From Corynebacterium minutissimum (GTDB lineage: Bacteria; Actinomycetota; Actinomycetes; Mycobacteriales; Mycobacteriaceae): a stretch of DNA of 64,000 nucleotides. How positions within the stretch are numbered: position 1 is the first letter of the stretch; the number at the start of each line of letters is the position of its first letter. This document shows, in pieces, positions 56,269 to 64,000 of the stretch. The notes under the pieces are model-generated. The model had not been told where the DNA came from. It worked only from the letters and a program-made list of their open reading frames with translations, and made no database searches. The translations under genes and the position numbers were made by a program. The stretch covers positions 1,364,001 to 1,428,000 of the forward strand of contig NZ_CP069533.1 of the NCBI RefSeq assembly GCF_016889765.1. Direction: 5' to 3'.

Positions 56269-58316
56269 TGCGCGGAACACTGGATCTTTACCTCAATGAC
56301 ATGCGCACCGCTTGCCGCAATGTCATGAGCGCAGTCATGCTCGTTGGCCTTGTTGTTATTCCTATGCTCTTCACGTGGTTCAACGTGCTGGCCAGCTGGA
56401 ATCCTTTTGATAACACCAGCGATCTCAAAGTGGCGGTGGCTAGTAAGGACACCGGCTACGAGAGCGATCTTCTGCCGGTGCCCATCAACGTGGGTAACCA
56501 GGTTCTCAACCAGTTGCGTGCGAATGATCAGCTCGACTGGGTCGTGACCACTTCTGATGAGGCCGTTGAAGGTACGAAATCCGGCGAATACTACGCCGCT
56601 ATTGTGCTGCCCGAAAGCTTCAGCACCGATATGTTGACCTTCTATACCGACGGTTCGGAACCAGCGAAGCTCTCCTTCTATATGAATGAGAAGAAGAACG
56701 CTTTGGCGCCGAAGATCACGGGTCAAGGTGCGGAAGGCGTGTCCGCCCAGGTGGCGGAAGCATTTACCGAGACCGTCGGTGATGTCTCCTTCGACATCGT
56801 GGCGTCCCTCTCAGAGTTTCTGAACCAGGGTGACACCAAGGCTGTGCTGGATCGTATGCAGGCCCGGGCGGAGGGCGTGCAGACTCAGCTCGACATGGGC
56901 GCGCGCACGGCACGTTCCCTGGCCGGCCTTGTGGAAACGGCCGTGCCGCTCATGGAGAGTGCGCAACGTATCGCAGGCGCAGCGGATCTGGAGCTGCCGG
57001 AGATCCAGTCCACGTCGTTGAATGTCTCCACCGAGGCACTGCAACAATCCCTCGACGCCACGAGCGCCAGCTATGACGTGGTGCGCGAGCGCATTAATGC
57101 GCTTTTCGACGACGCCTCCGCCAGTCGTGCCGACCGCGTCGCCGCCCTCAACACCTGGGCAGACCAGGTAGAAGGCACTATTGCCCAGTATCAGAACCTG
57201 CATGGCCACGTCGAGGCCCTGCCGTTGCCGGCCAATGAGAAAGACAAGGCGCTGAGCCGCATCGAGGATGCCATTGACTCCGAGCGTGCCCTGCATGCTC
57301 GTCTTGAAGCAGCGGCCAACGCCCCGGAACCGACGAAGCCGGACTTGTCCGCTCTCGATGATGCGAAGGCCTCCGTGGAGGCGATTTCTACCTCCGGACT
57401 GCGCGAGTCCCTCTCCAGCCTGCAGGACTCTCTTGCTCGTGTGGGCCAGGATCTCGATACCGCGCAGACTCCCGTCACTATCGATTCCTCCTCGCTTACG
57501 GACGCCCAAGAAGCGGTGCAGCGCCTGGCTTCTGGACTGCAGGACAAGGCAAACAAGTTCGCGGATCTGAAAAAGGATATCGATGCAGCCGCGGAGTCCG
57601 GTGACCTGAAGAAGCTCGCGGACATCGTCGGCTCCGATCCAGAGGCGCTGGCACATGCGATTGCGGCCCCTGTGGACGTCGATAGGCAGCCAGTCTTCCC
57701 CGTCACCAGCTTCGGTGCGGGTATGACCCCGATGTACACGGCGCTGGCGCTGTGGGTCGGTGCCCTACTGACCGCAGTGAGCATTCGCACCGACGTGACC
57801 GACAAGGATAAGTACTCACCGATGCAGCGCTTCTTCGGGCGCTTCGGTATCTTCGCCACGGTTGGCCTCGTGCAGTCGACCATGCTGATTTTGGGCCTCA
57901 TTTTCTTCGTCGAGATTGAGCCCGCGCACCCCTTCCTCATGCTGTTTACTGGGTGGGCCAGCTCGTTGATTTTCATGCTGATCTGTTACACATTCGTCGT
58001 GTCTTTCGCTAACGCGGGCAAGGCACTGGCGGTGCTTATGCTGGTCATTCAGGTCTCGTCCTCAGGCGGCGCCTATCCGCTTCAGGTACTGCCGGAGTGG
58101 TTCCAAAACATCAGTCCCTGGCTGCCGGCGACGTACACCATCCGCGCCTTCCGTGCGGCCATCGCCGGCACGTACCACGGAGATTTCTGGCTGGCCATTC
58201 TCTGTCTGCTGCTCTTCGCTCTACCGATGTTGGTGCTGGGAGTGGTCTTCCACAAGCCTCTGGAGAAGTTCACCAACGGCTGGGTAGAGACTCTGGAGAA
58301 AACCAAGCTAATGTAG
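56268..58316 (+). CDS. YhgE/Pip-family membrane protein 2
   Basis: 682 aa. Same plan as copy 1: N-terminal helix (VMSAVMLVGLVVIPMLFTWF), VAVASKDTGY in the first extracytoplasmic part, coiled-coil middle, then five to six C-terminal helices with LPATYTIRAFRAAIAG. It lacks the extra C-terminal helices of copy 1. ATG overlaps the upstream stop codon by one base, so both are made together and may form a heteromer. Confidence 0.85.
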   Translation: MRGTLDLYLNDMRTACRNVMSAVMLVGLVVIPMLFTWFNVLASWNPFDNTSDLKVAVASKDTGYESDLLPVPINVGNQVLNQLRANDQLDWVVTTSDEAVEGTKSGEYYAAIVLPESFSTDMLTFYTDGSEPAKLSFYMNEKKNALAPKITGQGAEGVSAQVAEAFTETVGDVSFDIVASLSEFLNQGDTKAVLDRMQARAEGVQTQLDMGARTARSLAGLVETAVPLMESAQRIAGAADLELPEIQSTSLNVSTEALQQSLDATSASYDVVRERINALFDDASASRADRVAALNTWADQVEGTIAQYQNLHGHVEALPLPANEKDKALSRIEDAIDSERALHARLEAAANAPEPTKPDLSALDDAKASVEAISTSGLRESLSSLQDSLARVGQDLDTAQTPVTIDSSSLTDAQEAVQRLASGLQDKANKFADLKKDIDAAAESGDLKKLADIVGSDPEALAHAIAAPVDVDRQPVFPVTSFGAGMTPMYTALALWVGALLTAVSIRTDVTDKDKYSPMQRFFGRFGIFATVGLVQSTMLILGLIFFVEIEPAHPFLMLFTGWASSLIFMLICYTFVVSFANAGKALAVLMLVIQVSSSGGAYPLQVLPEWFQNISPWLPATYTIRAFRAAIAGTYHGDFWLAILCLLLFALPMLVLGVVFHKPLEKFTNGWVETLEKTKLM

Positions 58317-58414
58317 CCCCCTGCCCGCAGCCAACGCAGGTGCCATAAATGAGCAGAATATTCACAGCAAACGTGTCTTTTCCCTCCGGACATTGAGGGC
58401 TAGGGTTGTAAGGC

Positions 58415-59779
58415 GTGATTCGCGGTCAATTTCTGGGCCCTGCTCGGCTCACTGCCGCGGGCTTTATCCTGCTCATTTTGGCGGGAACGGTGCTGCTTAT
58501 GCTTCCGGTGTCCGCCAATGTGCCACATTGGACGCCTTTCCTTCCAGCATTATTTACGGCCACGTCCGCTGTGTCCCTGACGGGCCTAGTGGTGGAGGAC
58601 ACCGCTACCTATTGGACTCCCTTCGGCCAAACCGTCATTATCGTGCTTATCCAGCTCGGTGGCTTGGGCATCATGAGCTTGGCCTCCTTGTCCGGCATGT
58701 TGCTGACGGGGCGCATTAGTTTCTCCGCGCGGCGCACTTCTGCGGCGGAAGGCCGGCCGGTTGCCCCCGGCGGTGTGCGCCGTGCGCTGCTTCTTACCAT
58801 TGCATTAACGCTGGTCTGCGAGGCCCTCGTGGCTGTGTTCATCGGCGTGCGCCTAGCTACTGCCCACGACGTCTCCCCGAAACGTGCCGTGTGGGAGGGC
58901 ATCTTCCACGCTATCTCGGCCTTCAACAACGCTGGTTTTAGTACCTACTCCGATAGCCTTGTCTCTTTTGCCGCCGACGGGTGGATTCTCATCCCCTTGG
59001 CGCTGGCGCTCATCACCGGTGGTTTGGGCTATCCCATGTTGGCGGAATTCGTTCGCCGAGTTCGTGGGCGCTGGACTCGCTGGCGTGGCGGTAACCCACG
59101 CATTCACCGTATGTCGATGACCGCTCGGATGACGCTGACAGCTACGGCACTGCTCTTGGCTGGCGGTACGGTGTTCTTTTTTGTCTCCGAAGGATCCGGG
59201 GTGCTTCAGGGGATGCCGTTGGGGCAGAGACTCCTCAATGCTTTCTTCTTGAGTGCGTCGCCCCGAACCGCAGGTTTCAATGCCATCGATTACGGCGAGG
59301 CCCACCCCATCACGCTCATGTTCACCGACATCCTCATGTTCATTGGTGGCGGCTCAGCCGGTACGGCCGGCGGTATCAAGGTGACGACTGCCTGCGTTCT
59401 CGCCGCGGCGATGACTTCAGAATTTTTGGGACGGGAAGATACCTCCATCGGTCACCGCCGCCTGCCACTGTCGACGTTCCGTCAAGCCTTGGCGCTGACC
59501 GCGGCCGGAATGATCGTCGTGTCACTGGGCGTGGCGACACTGCGCATGTGGGACCCGGAGTTCACATCGGACCAGATCACCTTCGAAGTCATGTCCGCCT
59601 TCGCCACGGTGGGTTTGTCCACAGGTATTACCGCCAGCCTGTCTGCGCCATCGCAGATTATGCTGTGCCTCATCATGTATGTCGGTCGCGTGGGTCCCAC
59701 TACCTTTGTGGCGGCACTGGCCGCCAGGACCATCAGCCGACGCTTCCGCTACCCCGAAGAAAGGCCCTTCATTGGCTAA
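58415..59779 (+). CDS. ktrB: Potassium uptake protein, TrkH/KtrB family
   Basis: 454 aa, GTG start with TAGGGT 8 nt upstream. Four repeated M1-P-M2 units can be seen: FTATSAVSLTGL, FHAISAFNNAGFS, FLSASPRTAGFN and MSAFATVGLSTG are the selectivity-filter segments. It forms the potassium translocating subunit of a Ktr-type system with the downstream TrkA-N protein. The coding frames overlap by 8 nt. Confidence 0.92.
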   Translation: MIRGQFLGPARLTAAGFILLILAGTVLLMLPVSANVPHWTPFLPALFTATSAVSLTGLVVEDTATYWTPFGQTVIIVLIQLGGLGIMSLASLSGMLLTGRISFSARRTSAAEGRPVAPGGVRRALLLTIALTLVCEALVAVFIGVRLATAHDVSPKRAVWEGIFHAISAFNNAGFSTYSDSLVSFAADGWILIPLALALITGGLGYPMLAEFVRRVRGRWTRWRGGNPRIHRMSMTARMTLTATALLLAGGTVFFFVSEGSGVLQGMPLGQRLLNAFFLSASPRTAGFNAIDYGEAHPITLMFTDILMFIGGGSAGTAGGIKVTTACVLAAAMTSEFLGREDTSIGHRRLPLSTFRQALALTAAGMIVVSLGVATLRMWDPEFTSDQITFEVMSAFATVGLSTGITASLSAPSQIMLCLIMYVGRVGPTTFVAALAARTISRRFRYPEERPFIG

Positions 59780-60464
59780 CTTGTTTAGCGCCCTACGGCG
59801 CGAGAAAAACTCCATCAACATCCCACCTGTCGTCGTCATCGGTCTGGGCCGCTTTGGTGCTTCCCTGGCCAAGGAGCTTATGGAACACGGTGTCGAGGTG
59901 CTCGGCATCGATGCAGACGAGAAGTTTGTGCGTGAACACGCAGCCTATCTCACGGAGGTCGTCACCGCCGATAGCACCGACTCCGAAGCTCTGCGCCAGC
60001 TGGGAGTCGATGAGGTGGAGCGGGTCGTCTTGGGCATTGGAACGGACTTGGAAGCCTCTATTCTTACCGCCTCGAACTTGGTTGAGTTGGGGATCAAGGA
60101 CATTTGGGCCAAGGCTGATTCCGATGCCCACGCCCGCATCTTGACGCAAATTGGCGTGCAGCACGTCATCCGTCCGGAGCGCGACACGGGTCGCCGTGTG
60201 GCCCACCTGTTGGGCGGCCGTTTCGAGGACTTTGCGGAAATCGCCGTGGACTATGGCGTGACGGTGATGAGCCCGCCGGCGTCGGCAAGCGCAGGCCCTG
60301 TTGACCTGCAGAAGGTGTGGGAGGAGCACCACGTGCAGCTCATCTCTCGCTGCGCGGGGCCGGGGCAGTGGCGCCCGCTTGCCGACGCCACCCAACTCAC
60401 CCCCCGCGACCTCATCGCCGTCGCCGGCAGTCCCGCGGACTTGGAAGCCTTCTCGCAGTCCTAG
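59772..60464 (+). CDS. ktrA: Potassium transport regulatory protein, KtrA/TrkA family
   Basis: 230 aa. A TrkA-N Rossmann domain starts with VVVIGLGRFGASLAKEL and has the acidic residue after beta-2 (GIDADE) for NAD(H)/ATP; a TrkA-C domain follows (VHVQLISRC-like region). It gates the KtrB channel. The start is TTG at 59772, with AGAAAGG 8 nt upstream, inside the end of ktrB; no ATG lies at a sensible place. A longer reading upstream is a shadow of ktrB. Confidence 0.88.
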   Translation: MANLFSALRREKNSINIPPVVVIGLGRFGASLAKELMEHGVEVLGIDADEKFVREHAAYLTEVVTADSTDSEALRQLGVDEVERVVLGIGTDLEASILTASNLVELGIKDIWAKADSDAHARILTQIGVQHVIRPERDTGRRVAHLLGGRFEDFAEIAVDYGVTVMSPPASASAGPVDLQKVWEEHHVQLISRCAGPGQWRPLADATQLTPRDLIAVAGSPADLEAFSQS

Positions 60465-60515
60465 GGAGGATGCCTCGCACTGTGGAACGGGGCGCGGGGC
60501 GCTACAGTGGCGCGT

Positions 60516-60878
60516 ATGACGAAGGCACGTTTTCCGAGCTCGGTGTATGGCTCGGGCGAGGAACCCGATCCGCGTTTCAGCATGGCCAATGAACGCACGT
60601 TCCTGGCCTGGATCCGTACTTCGCTGGCCTTTATCGCAGGTGGTGTGGCTCTGGAGACCTTTGAGCTGCCGCTGAACACCACGCTGACTCGCGTCGTTTC
60701 CGTCATTATGTTGCTCGTGGCTATCGTGCTGCCAGCCGTGGCGTGGCTGCATTGGGGTGCGTCCGAACGGGCGATGCGCCATTCCCGCCCGCTGCCGGCT
60801 AGCCCCGCATTAGCGCTGGTGGTGGCCGTGGTGACCGTTATTGGCGTCATGATTCTGGCGGGCGAGCTGTTAGCGTGA
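60516..60878 (+). CDS. DUF202 membrane protein 1
   Basis: 120 aa, three membrane helices. ERTFLAWIRTSLAFIAGGVAL is the DUF202 (YidH) signature, split here as ERTFLAWIRTSLAF. Function unknown. TACAGT lies exactly 7 nt before the ATG at 60516 (leaderless). It overlaps the second DUF202 gene by 4 nt (GTGA). Confidence 0.85.
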   Translation: MTKARFPSSVYGSGEEPDPRFSMANERTFLAWIRTSLAFIAGGVALETFELPLNTTLTRVVSVIMLLVAIVLPAVAWLHWGASERAMRHSRPLPASPALALVVAVVTVIGVMILAGELLA

Positions 60879-61168
60879 ATGAGCTTTTTGATCCCGGCCT
60901 CCAGCCTGAGCGCACCCGCCTGGCGTGGCAGCGCACGGGACTTGCGGGCCTTGTAGCAGGTCTGCTCGTTGTGCGTAGTGTGGCACCCTGGGCTGCCGTG
61001 ATCGTAGGCGGCGTGACCGCCGTTGTGCTCTGGCTGGCCACTACCAAGCTGCGCCGAGCCGATGACGTCCTTTCGCGCGCCGCGCCCCTTCCCGGTGCCG
61101 CGGCTCTCGCTGCGGTCACCGTGGCCACGATGCTCTTGGGAGCGGTGGCTTTCGTCGCGGTCTGGTAG
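60875..61168 (+). CDS. DUF202 membrane protein 2
   Basis: 97 aa, GTG start, three membrane helices. PERTRLAWQRTGLAGLVAGL is the DUF202 core. A YidH/YidG-like pair in one operon is common; the two subunits may work together. Function unknown. Confidence 0.85.
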   Translation: MNELFDPGLQPERTRLAWQRTGLAGLVAGLLVVRSVAPWAAVIVGGVTAVVLWLATTKLRRADDVLSRAAPLPGAAALAAVTVATMLLGAVAFVAVW

Positions 61169-61314
61169 TTTCAGGCGCTCCCAGCGGGGAGAGGGTGGAG
61201 GGAACTGGAGTACAGATTCCTGAGCGACTAGGGGCAATTTCATGGCGCAAGCGGGGGTAAAAACCGGAAAGCCTTTGTTGGAAGTCTGTGGCCTCGATAA
61301 CCTAAACGTGTAGG

Positions 61315-61355
61315 CCCATTCGGCGATCCCTATCACTCTCTCTCGACTGAATGGG
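61315..61355 (+). promoter_or_regulatory. Hairpin in the 5' leader of the DccT-like gene
   Basis: CCCATTC (61315-61321) pairs with GAATGGG (61349-61355) around a 27-nt loop. A TAACCT-type -10 near 61299 places it within a leader of about 75 nt. The Shine-Dalgarno AAGGAGG (near 61373-61379) follows 17 nt later. It could be a partial attenuator-like structure or an end of the preceding transcript. Confidence 0.35.
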
Positions 61356-61385
61356 GGCTGGTTAACCAGGAAAAGGAGGGGGCAC

Positions 61386-62960
61386 ATGACTACCCCACAC
61401 ACTCACGTCTCAACCGCGCACACAGAGGGTGAGGACGATCGCGGTGTCGACCGCAAAGACTGGCGCCGCATGGCCATTGGCCTCATTGTCGGTCTCGCAT
61501 TGGCCATTCTCGTGTGGTTCATCTTCCCCAGCAACGCAGTCGACACGGTATTGGAATCCCCCGGCGCCAAGGATGACGTCGAATACACGCAGAGCGCCTT
61601 GCGTGCCGTCGCCGCGGTGACCATTCTGATGGGCGTGTGGTGGATGACGGAGGCCATTCCGTTGGCCGCTACGGCACTGTTGCCGTTGGTTATCTTCCCG
61701 CTAGCTGGTGTGGGTGCCATCAAGGAAGTCGGTGCACCGTATGCCTCCGCCACTATCTTCCTGTTCATGGGCGGCTTCCTTATTGCCCTTGCGCTGCAGC
61801 GCTGGAACCTTCACCGCCGCCTTGCACTGTACGTGGTGAAGCTGATTGGTACCTCGCCCAAGCGTCTTATTTTGGGCTTTATGGTGGCTACTGGCTTCTT
61901 GTCCATGTGGGTCTCTAACACTGCAACCGCCGTGGTTATGCTGCCGATTGGTACGTCAGTGCTGGCGCTGACTGCGGAGACCGTTGGTGGTTGGGATAAG
62001 CAGAAGAAGTTCGCCACTGCTCTCATGCTTGGTATCGCGTACTCGGCGTCCATCGGCTCGCTGGGCACACTTATCGGCACCCCGCCGAATGCCTTCCTCA
62101 ATGCGTATATGGCGGATACCTGGGATGTGACCCTCGGCTTTGGTCGCTGGATGGCTGTAGGTGTGCCGCTGGCCGCTATTTTCCTTCTCATCGCGTGGTT
62201 CCTGCTCATCACCATTTTTCAGCCGGAGATGAAGGAGATTCCGGGTGGGCGCGAGCTTATTGATGAGGAAATTGAGGCCCTCGGCCCGTGGACCCGCCCC
62301 CAAATCATGACGGGGATTATCTTCCTGCTCGCCGCCGCTTCCTGGGTGACCCTGCCGCTCGTGCTTAAGGAATTCGACAACTACGATGACGCCATCGTGG
62401 GTATTGCAGCCGGTATTCTGCTTTTCATCTTGCCGGCGGACAACGAGCGCCGTATCCGCCTCCTGGACTGGGAGACGGCGAACGAGATGCCGTGGGACGT
62501 GCTCCTTTTGTTTGGTGGTGGCCTATCGCTTTCGGCAATGTTCAATCAGTCCGGCCTGTCCCTATGGATTGGTGAGATGGCTAAGGGGCTTAGCGTCCTG
62601 CCGGTCGTACTCATCGTGGCTGCCGTGGCTGCGCTGGTGCTCTTCCTTACGGAAATCACTTCTAACACCGCAACTGCCGCGACCTTCATTCCGATCATGG
62701 GCGGCGTCGCGGTGGGCGTGGGCCTGACTGCTGACGGTGACGTCAACGTCCTCCTCCTCACCATCCCGGTGGCGCTCGCGGCAACGTGTGCATTCATGTT
62801 GCCGGTGGCTACCCCGCCGAACGCCATTGCGTACGGCTCTGGCTACGTCAAGATTGGTGAAATGATTAAGGGCGGTCTGGGTCTCAATATCATCGGCATC
62901 TTCCTCATTACCCTGACCGTTTACCTGCTGGCGGTGCCTATCTTCGGCCTCGCGGTCTAG
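61386..62960 (+). CDS. dccT: DASS/SLC13-family anion:sodium symporter (DccT-like)
   Basis: 524 aa, about 11-14 membrane helices. Both SNT sodium/substrate motifs are present: WVSNTATAVVM and EITSNTATAATF; TPPNAFLNAY and TPPNAIAYGSGY are their partner loops. It should take up C4-dicarboxylates such as succinate, fumarate and malate, or sulfate, with sodium. A strong AAGGAGG lies in front of the ATG, unlike most genes here, which suggests a separate, leadered promoter. Assignment to DccT is by family and by general locus content. Confidence 0.85.
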   Translation: MTTPHTHVSTAHTEGEDDRGVDRKDWRRMAIGLIVGLALAILVWFIFPSNAVDTVLESPGAKDDVEYTQSALRAVAAVTILMGVWWMTEAIPLAATALLPLVIFPLAGVGAIKEVGAPYASATIFLFMGGFLIALALQRWNLHRRLALYVVKLIGTSPKRLILGFMVATGFLSMWVSNTATAVVMLPIGTSVLALTAETVGGWDKQKKFATALMLGIAYSASIGSLGTLIGTPPNAFLNAYMADTWDVTLGFGRWMAVGVPLAAIFLLIAWFLLITIFQPEMKEIPGGRELIDEEIEALGPWTRPQIMTGIIFLLAAASWVTLPLVLKEFDNYDDAIVGIAAGILLFILPADNERRIRLLDWETANEMPWDVLLLFGGGLSLSAMFNQSGLSLWIGEMAKGLSVLPVVLIVAAVAALVLFLTEITSNTATAATFIPIMGGVAVGVGLTADGDVNVLLLTIPVALAATCAFMLPVATPPNAIAYGSGYVKIGEMIKGGLGLNIIGIFLITLTVYLLAVPIFGLAV

Positions 62961-62980
62961 CTGGCGCAGCCACCCCTTGA

Positions 62981-62998
62981 TGAAAAACGATATCATTA
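62981..62998 (+). promoter_or_regulatory. Candidate Zur-type operator over the CobW/G3E promoter
   Basis: TGAAAAACGATATCATTA resembles the actinobacterial Zur box (TGAAAATGATAATCATTTTCA-like half-sites) with an imperfect AACGATATCATT centre. TATCAT (62991-62996), 6 nt before the ATG, would be the -10 of a leaderless mRNA and is inside the element. G3E COG0523 genes are often Zur-controlled. The match is by eye. Confidence 0.4.
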
Positions 62999-63002
62999 CG
63001 GG

Positions 63003-64000
63003 ATGGCTACACCTGTTACCGTGCTGTCCGGATTTTTAGGCAGCGGCAAAACCACTGTTCTTAACCACCTGTTGGCCAACCGCGAGGGGCGCAAGCTGGC
63101 AGTTGTGGTTAATGACTTCTCCGAGGTCAACATCGATGCCGCCCTCGTCGCCGGCGAGGGCCATCTTGAACGCGGCGAAGACCGCTTCGTTGAGCTCTCC
63201 AACGGCTGCATCTGTTGCACGTTGCGCGAGGATCTCATTGAGTCCGTCGGCAAGCTGGCTCGTTCCGGCCGGTTCGACCAGATTGTCATCGAGTCCACCG
63301 GCATTTCTGAGCCCATGCCTGTCGCTGCCACTTTCGAGTGGGAATTTGAAGATGGGACCACGCTTGCCGACGCCGCCCCCATCGACACCATGGTCTCCCT
63401 CGTGGACGCCTCCACGTTTCTGGCTAATCTTCGCCGCGGCCGCAGCCTGGTCTCTGAGAATATCGAGGCCACGCCTGACGACGACCGCACCATCGCCGAC
63501 CTCCTCGTGGACCAGGTCGAATTCGCCGATCTCATCCTCATCACCAAGACGGACCTAGTGGAGGCCGCCGAAACGGAACGCGTCATCGCCACCGTGCGTG
63601 CCATGAACCCCCGTGCTCGCGTCGTGCCCGTGACCAACGGGGTTATCGACCCCGCGCTGGTCCTCGACGCCCACCTCTATGACACCGCCACCGCCGCGAC
63701 CTATCACGGCTACGCGGAAGAGCTGGCGAATCCGCACACCCCCGAGACCGAGGAATATGGCATCTCCTCCGTGGTCTTCCGCGCTGACCGGCCCTTTAAC
63801 CGTGAGCGCCTGCTCAAGGCCTTGCGCGACAGCACCGGCCTGGTGCGTTCGAAGGGTTTTGCTGGATTGATACCGATCTGCGCGTAGCTCACGCTTGGCA
63901 GCAGGCCGGCCCCAACCTGCAGATCATCCCAGCCTCCCTGTGGGCAGCCAATGGTGTTACGCCAGGCACCGAACTCGTGCTCATCGGTATCGACTTCGAT
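63003..64000 (+). pseudogene. CobW/COG0523 G3E GTPase with one-base frameshift, 3' end outside window
   Basis: The N-terminal GTPase has Walker A GFLGSGKTT (residues 10-18), the metal-binding CICC (69-72), STGISEPMPV and NKTD-like ITKTD. After RSKG the frame ends at 63887, but the +1 frame continues the family without break: GFCWIDTDLRVAHAWQQ, then GPNLQIIPASLWAANGV and VLIGIDFD up to the window end. One T is missing from the run at 63857-63860 (four T, five needed). It is therefore a single-indel frameshift, a sequencing error or a phase-variable run. The family loads zinc or cobalt into client proteins. ATG has TATCAT 6 nt upstream. Confidence 0.82.

Noticed and set aside
1..64000. CRISPR arrays, rRNA genes and intact insertion sequences
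   Set aside because: No regularly spaced repeats with unique spacers, no rRNA-like segment and no transposase frame were found on either strand.

Overview
The window is a stretch of a high-GC actinobacterial chromosome that I assign to the genus Corynebacterium. The evidence is a mycolic-type arabinogalactan cluster (a single Emb arabinosyltransferase, AftA, DprE2 and DprE1), a nearby GlfT1 galactofuranosyltransferase with a Wzm/Wzt-type ABC exporter, and corynebacterial neighbours such as a Pat/HisC-like aminotransferase and a DccT-like dicarboxylate carrier. About 20 genes have a TAnnnT -10 hexamer 6-8 nt in front of the start codon and no Shine-Dalgarno, the pattern of leaderless transcripts common in this genus. 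The species cannot be fixed from the sequence alone.

Layout. 1-6.3 kb: ROK regulator (cut by the window edge), LOG hydrolase, DUF885 metalloprotease-like protein, a DUF4143 AAA ATPase preceded by three 23-bp tandem repeats, and divergent AbrB and TSUP membrane proteins. 6.3-10.3 kb (minus): HrpB helicase, a hexapeptide acetyltransferase and a Fic protein. 10.3-15.2 kb (plus): FMN reductase, SDR, LysE exporter, S4 protein, VOC protein, alkyltransferase-like protein, an SMR pair and a secreted SxxK protein. 15.2-19.4 kb: PrsW-like protease, membrane-anchored protein, M13 peptidase, esterase. 19.4-36.3 kb is the cell-envelope block: emb-aftA-dprE2-dprE1, small unknown genes, two GtrA proteins, glfT1, wzt/wzm, a lysine-poor class V aminotransferase-like protein, quinone reductase and flavin reductase.

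36.3-43.6 kb is the accessory and most disturbed part: SulP transporter, tRNA-Ser(UGA), a YefM-like antitoxin followed by a small membrane protein in place of a toxin, a sirtuin, a DUF1648 protein, a chimeric pseudogene, a relE toxin broken by one stop codon, a MoeB-rhodanese whose tail looks like an antitoxin C-terminus, and an AT-rich two-gene cassette (Ala/Gly-rich peptide plus membrane protein). 43.6-46 kb: molybdenum cofactor genes moaE, mog, moeA and moaD. 46.3-51.8 kb: an amino-acid permease, ThDP-dependent decarboxylase and aminotransferase that together look like an Ehrlich-type catabolic module, with a divergent PucR-type regulator. 51.8-53.5 kb: tRNA-Ser(GCU), its terminator, a degenerate downstream copy of the tRNA 3' end, a long hairpin and a NUDIX gene. 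53.7-64 kb: two YhgE/Pip membrane proteins, a Ktr-type potassium system, two DUF202 proteins, a DccT-like carrier and a CobW/G3E GTPase with a one-base frameshift, running off the window.

No rRNA, CRISPR array, intact insertion sequence or prophage was seen.
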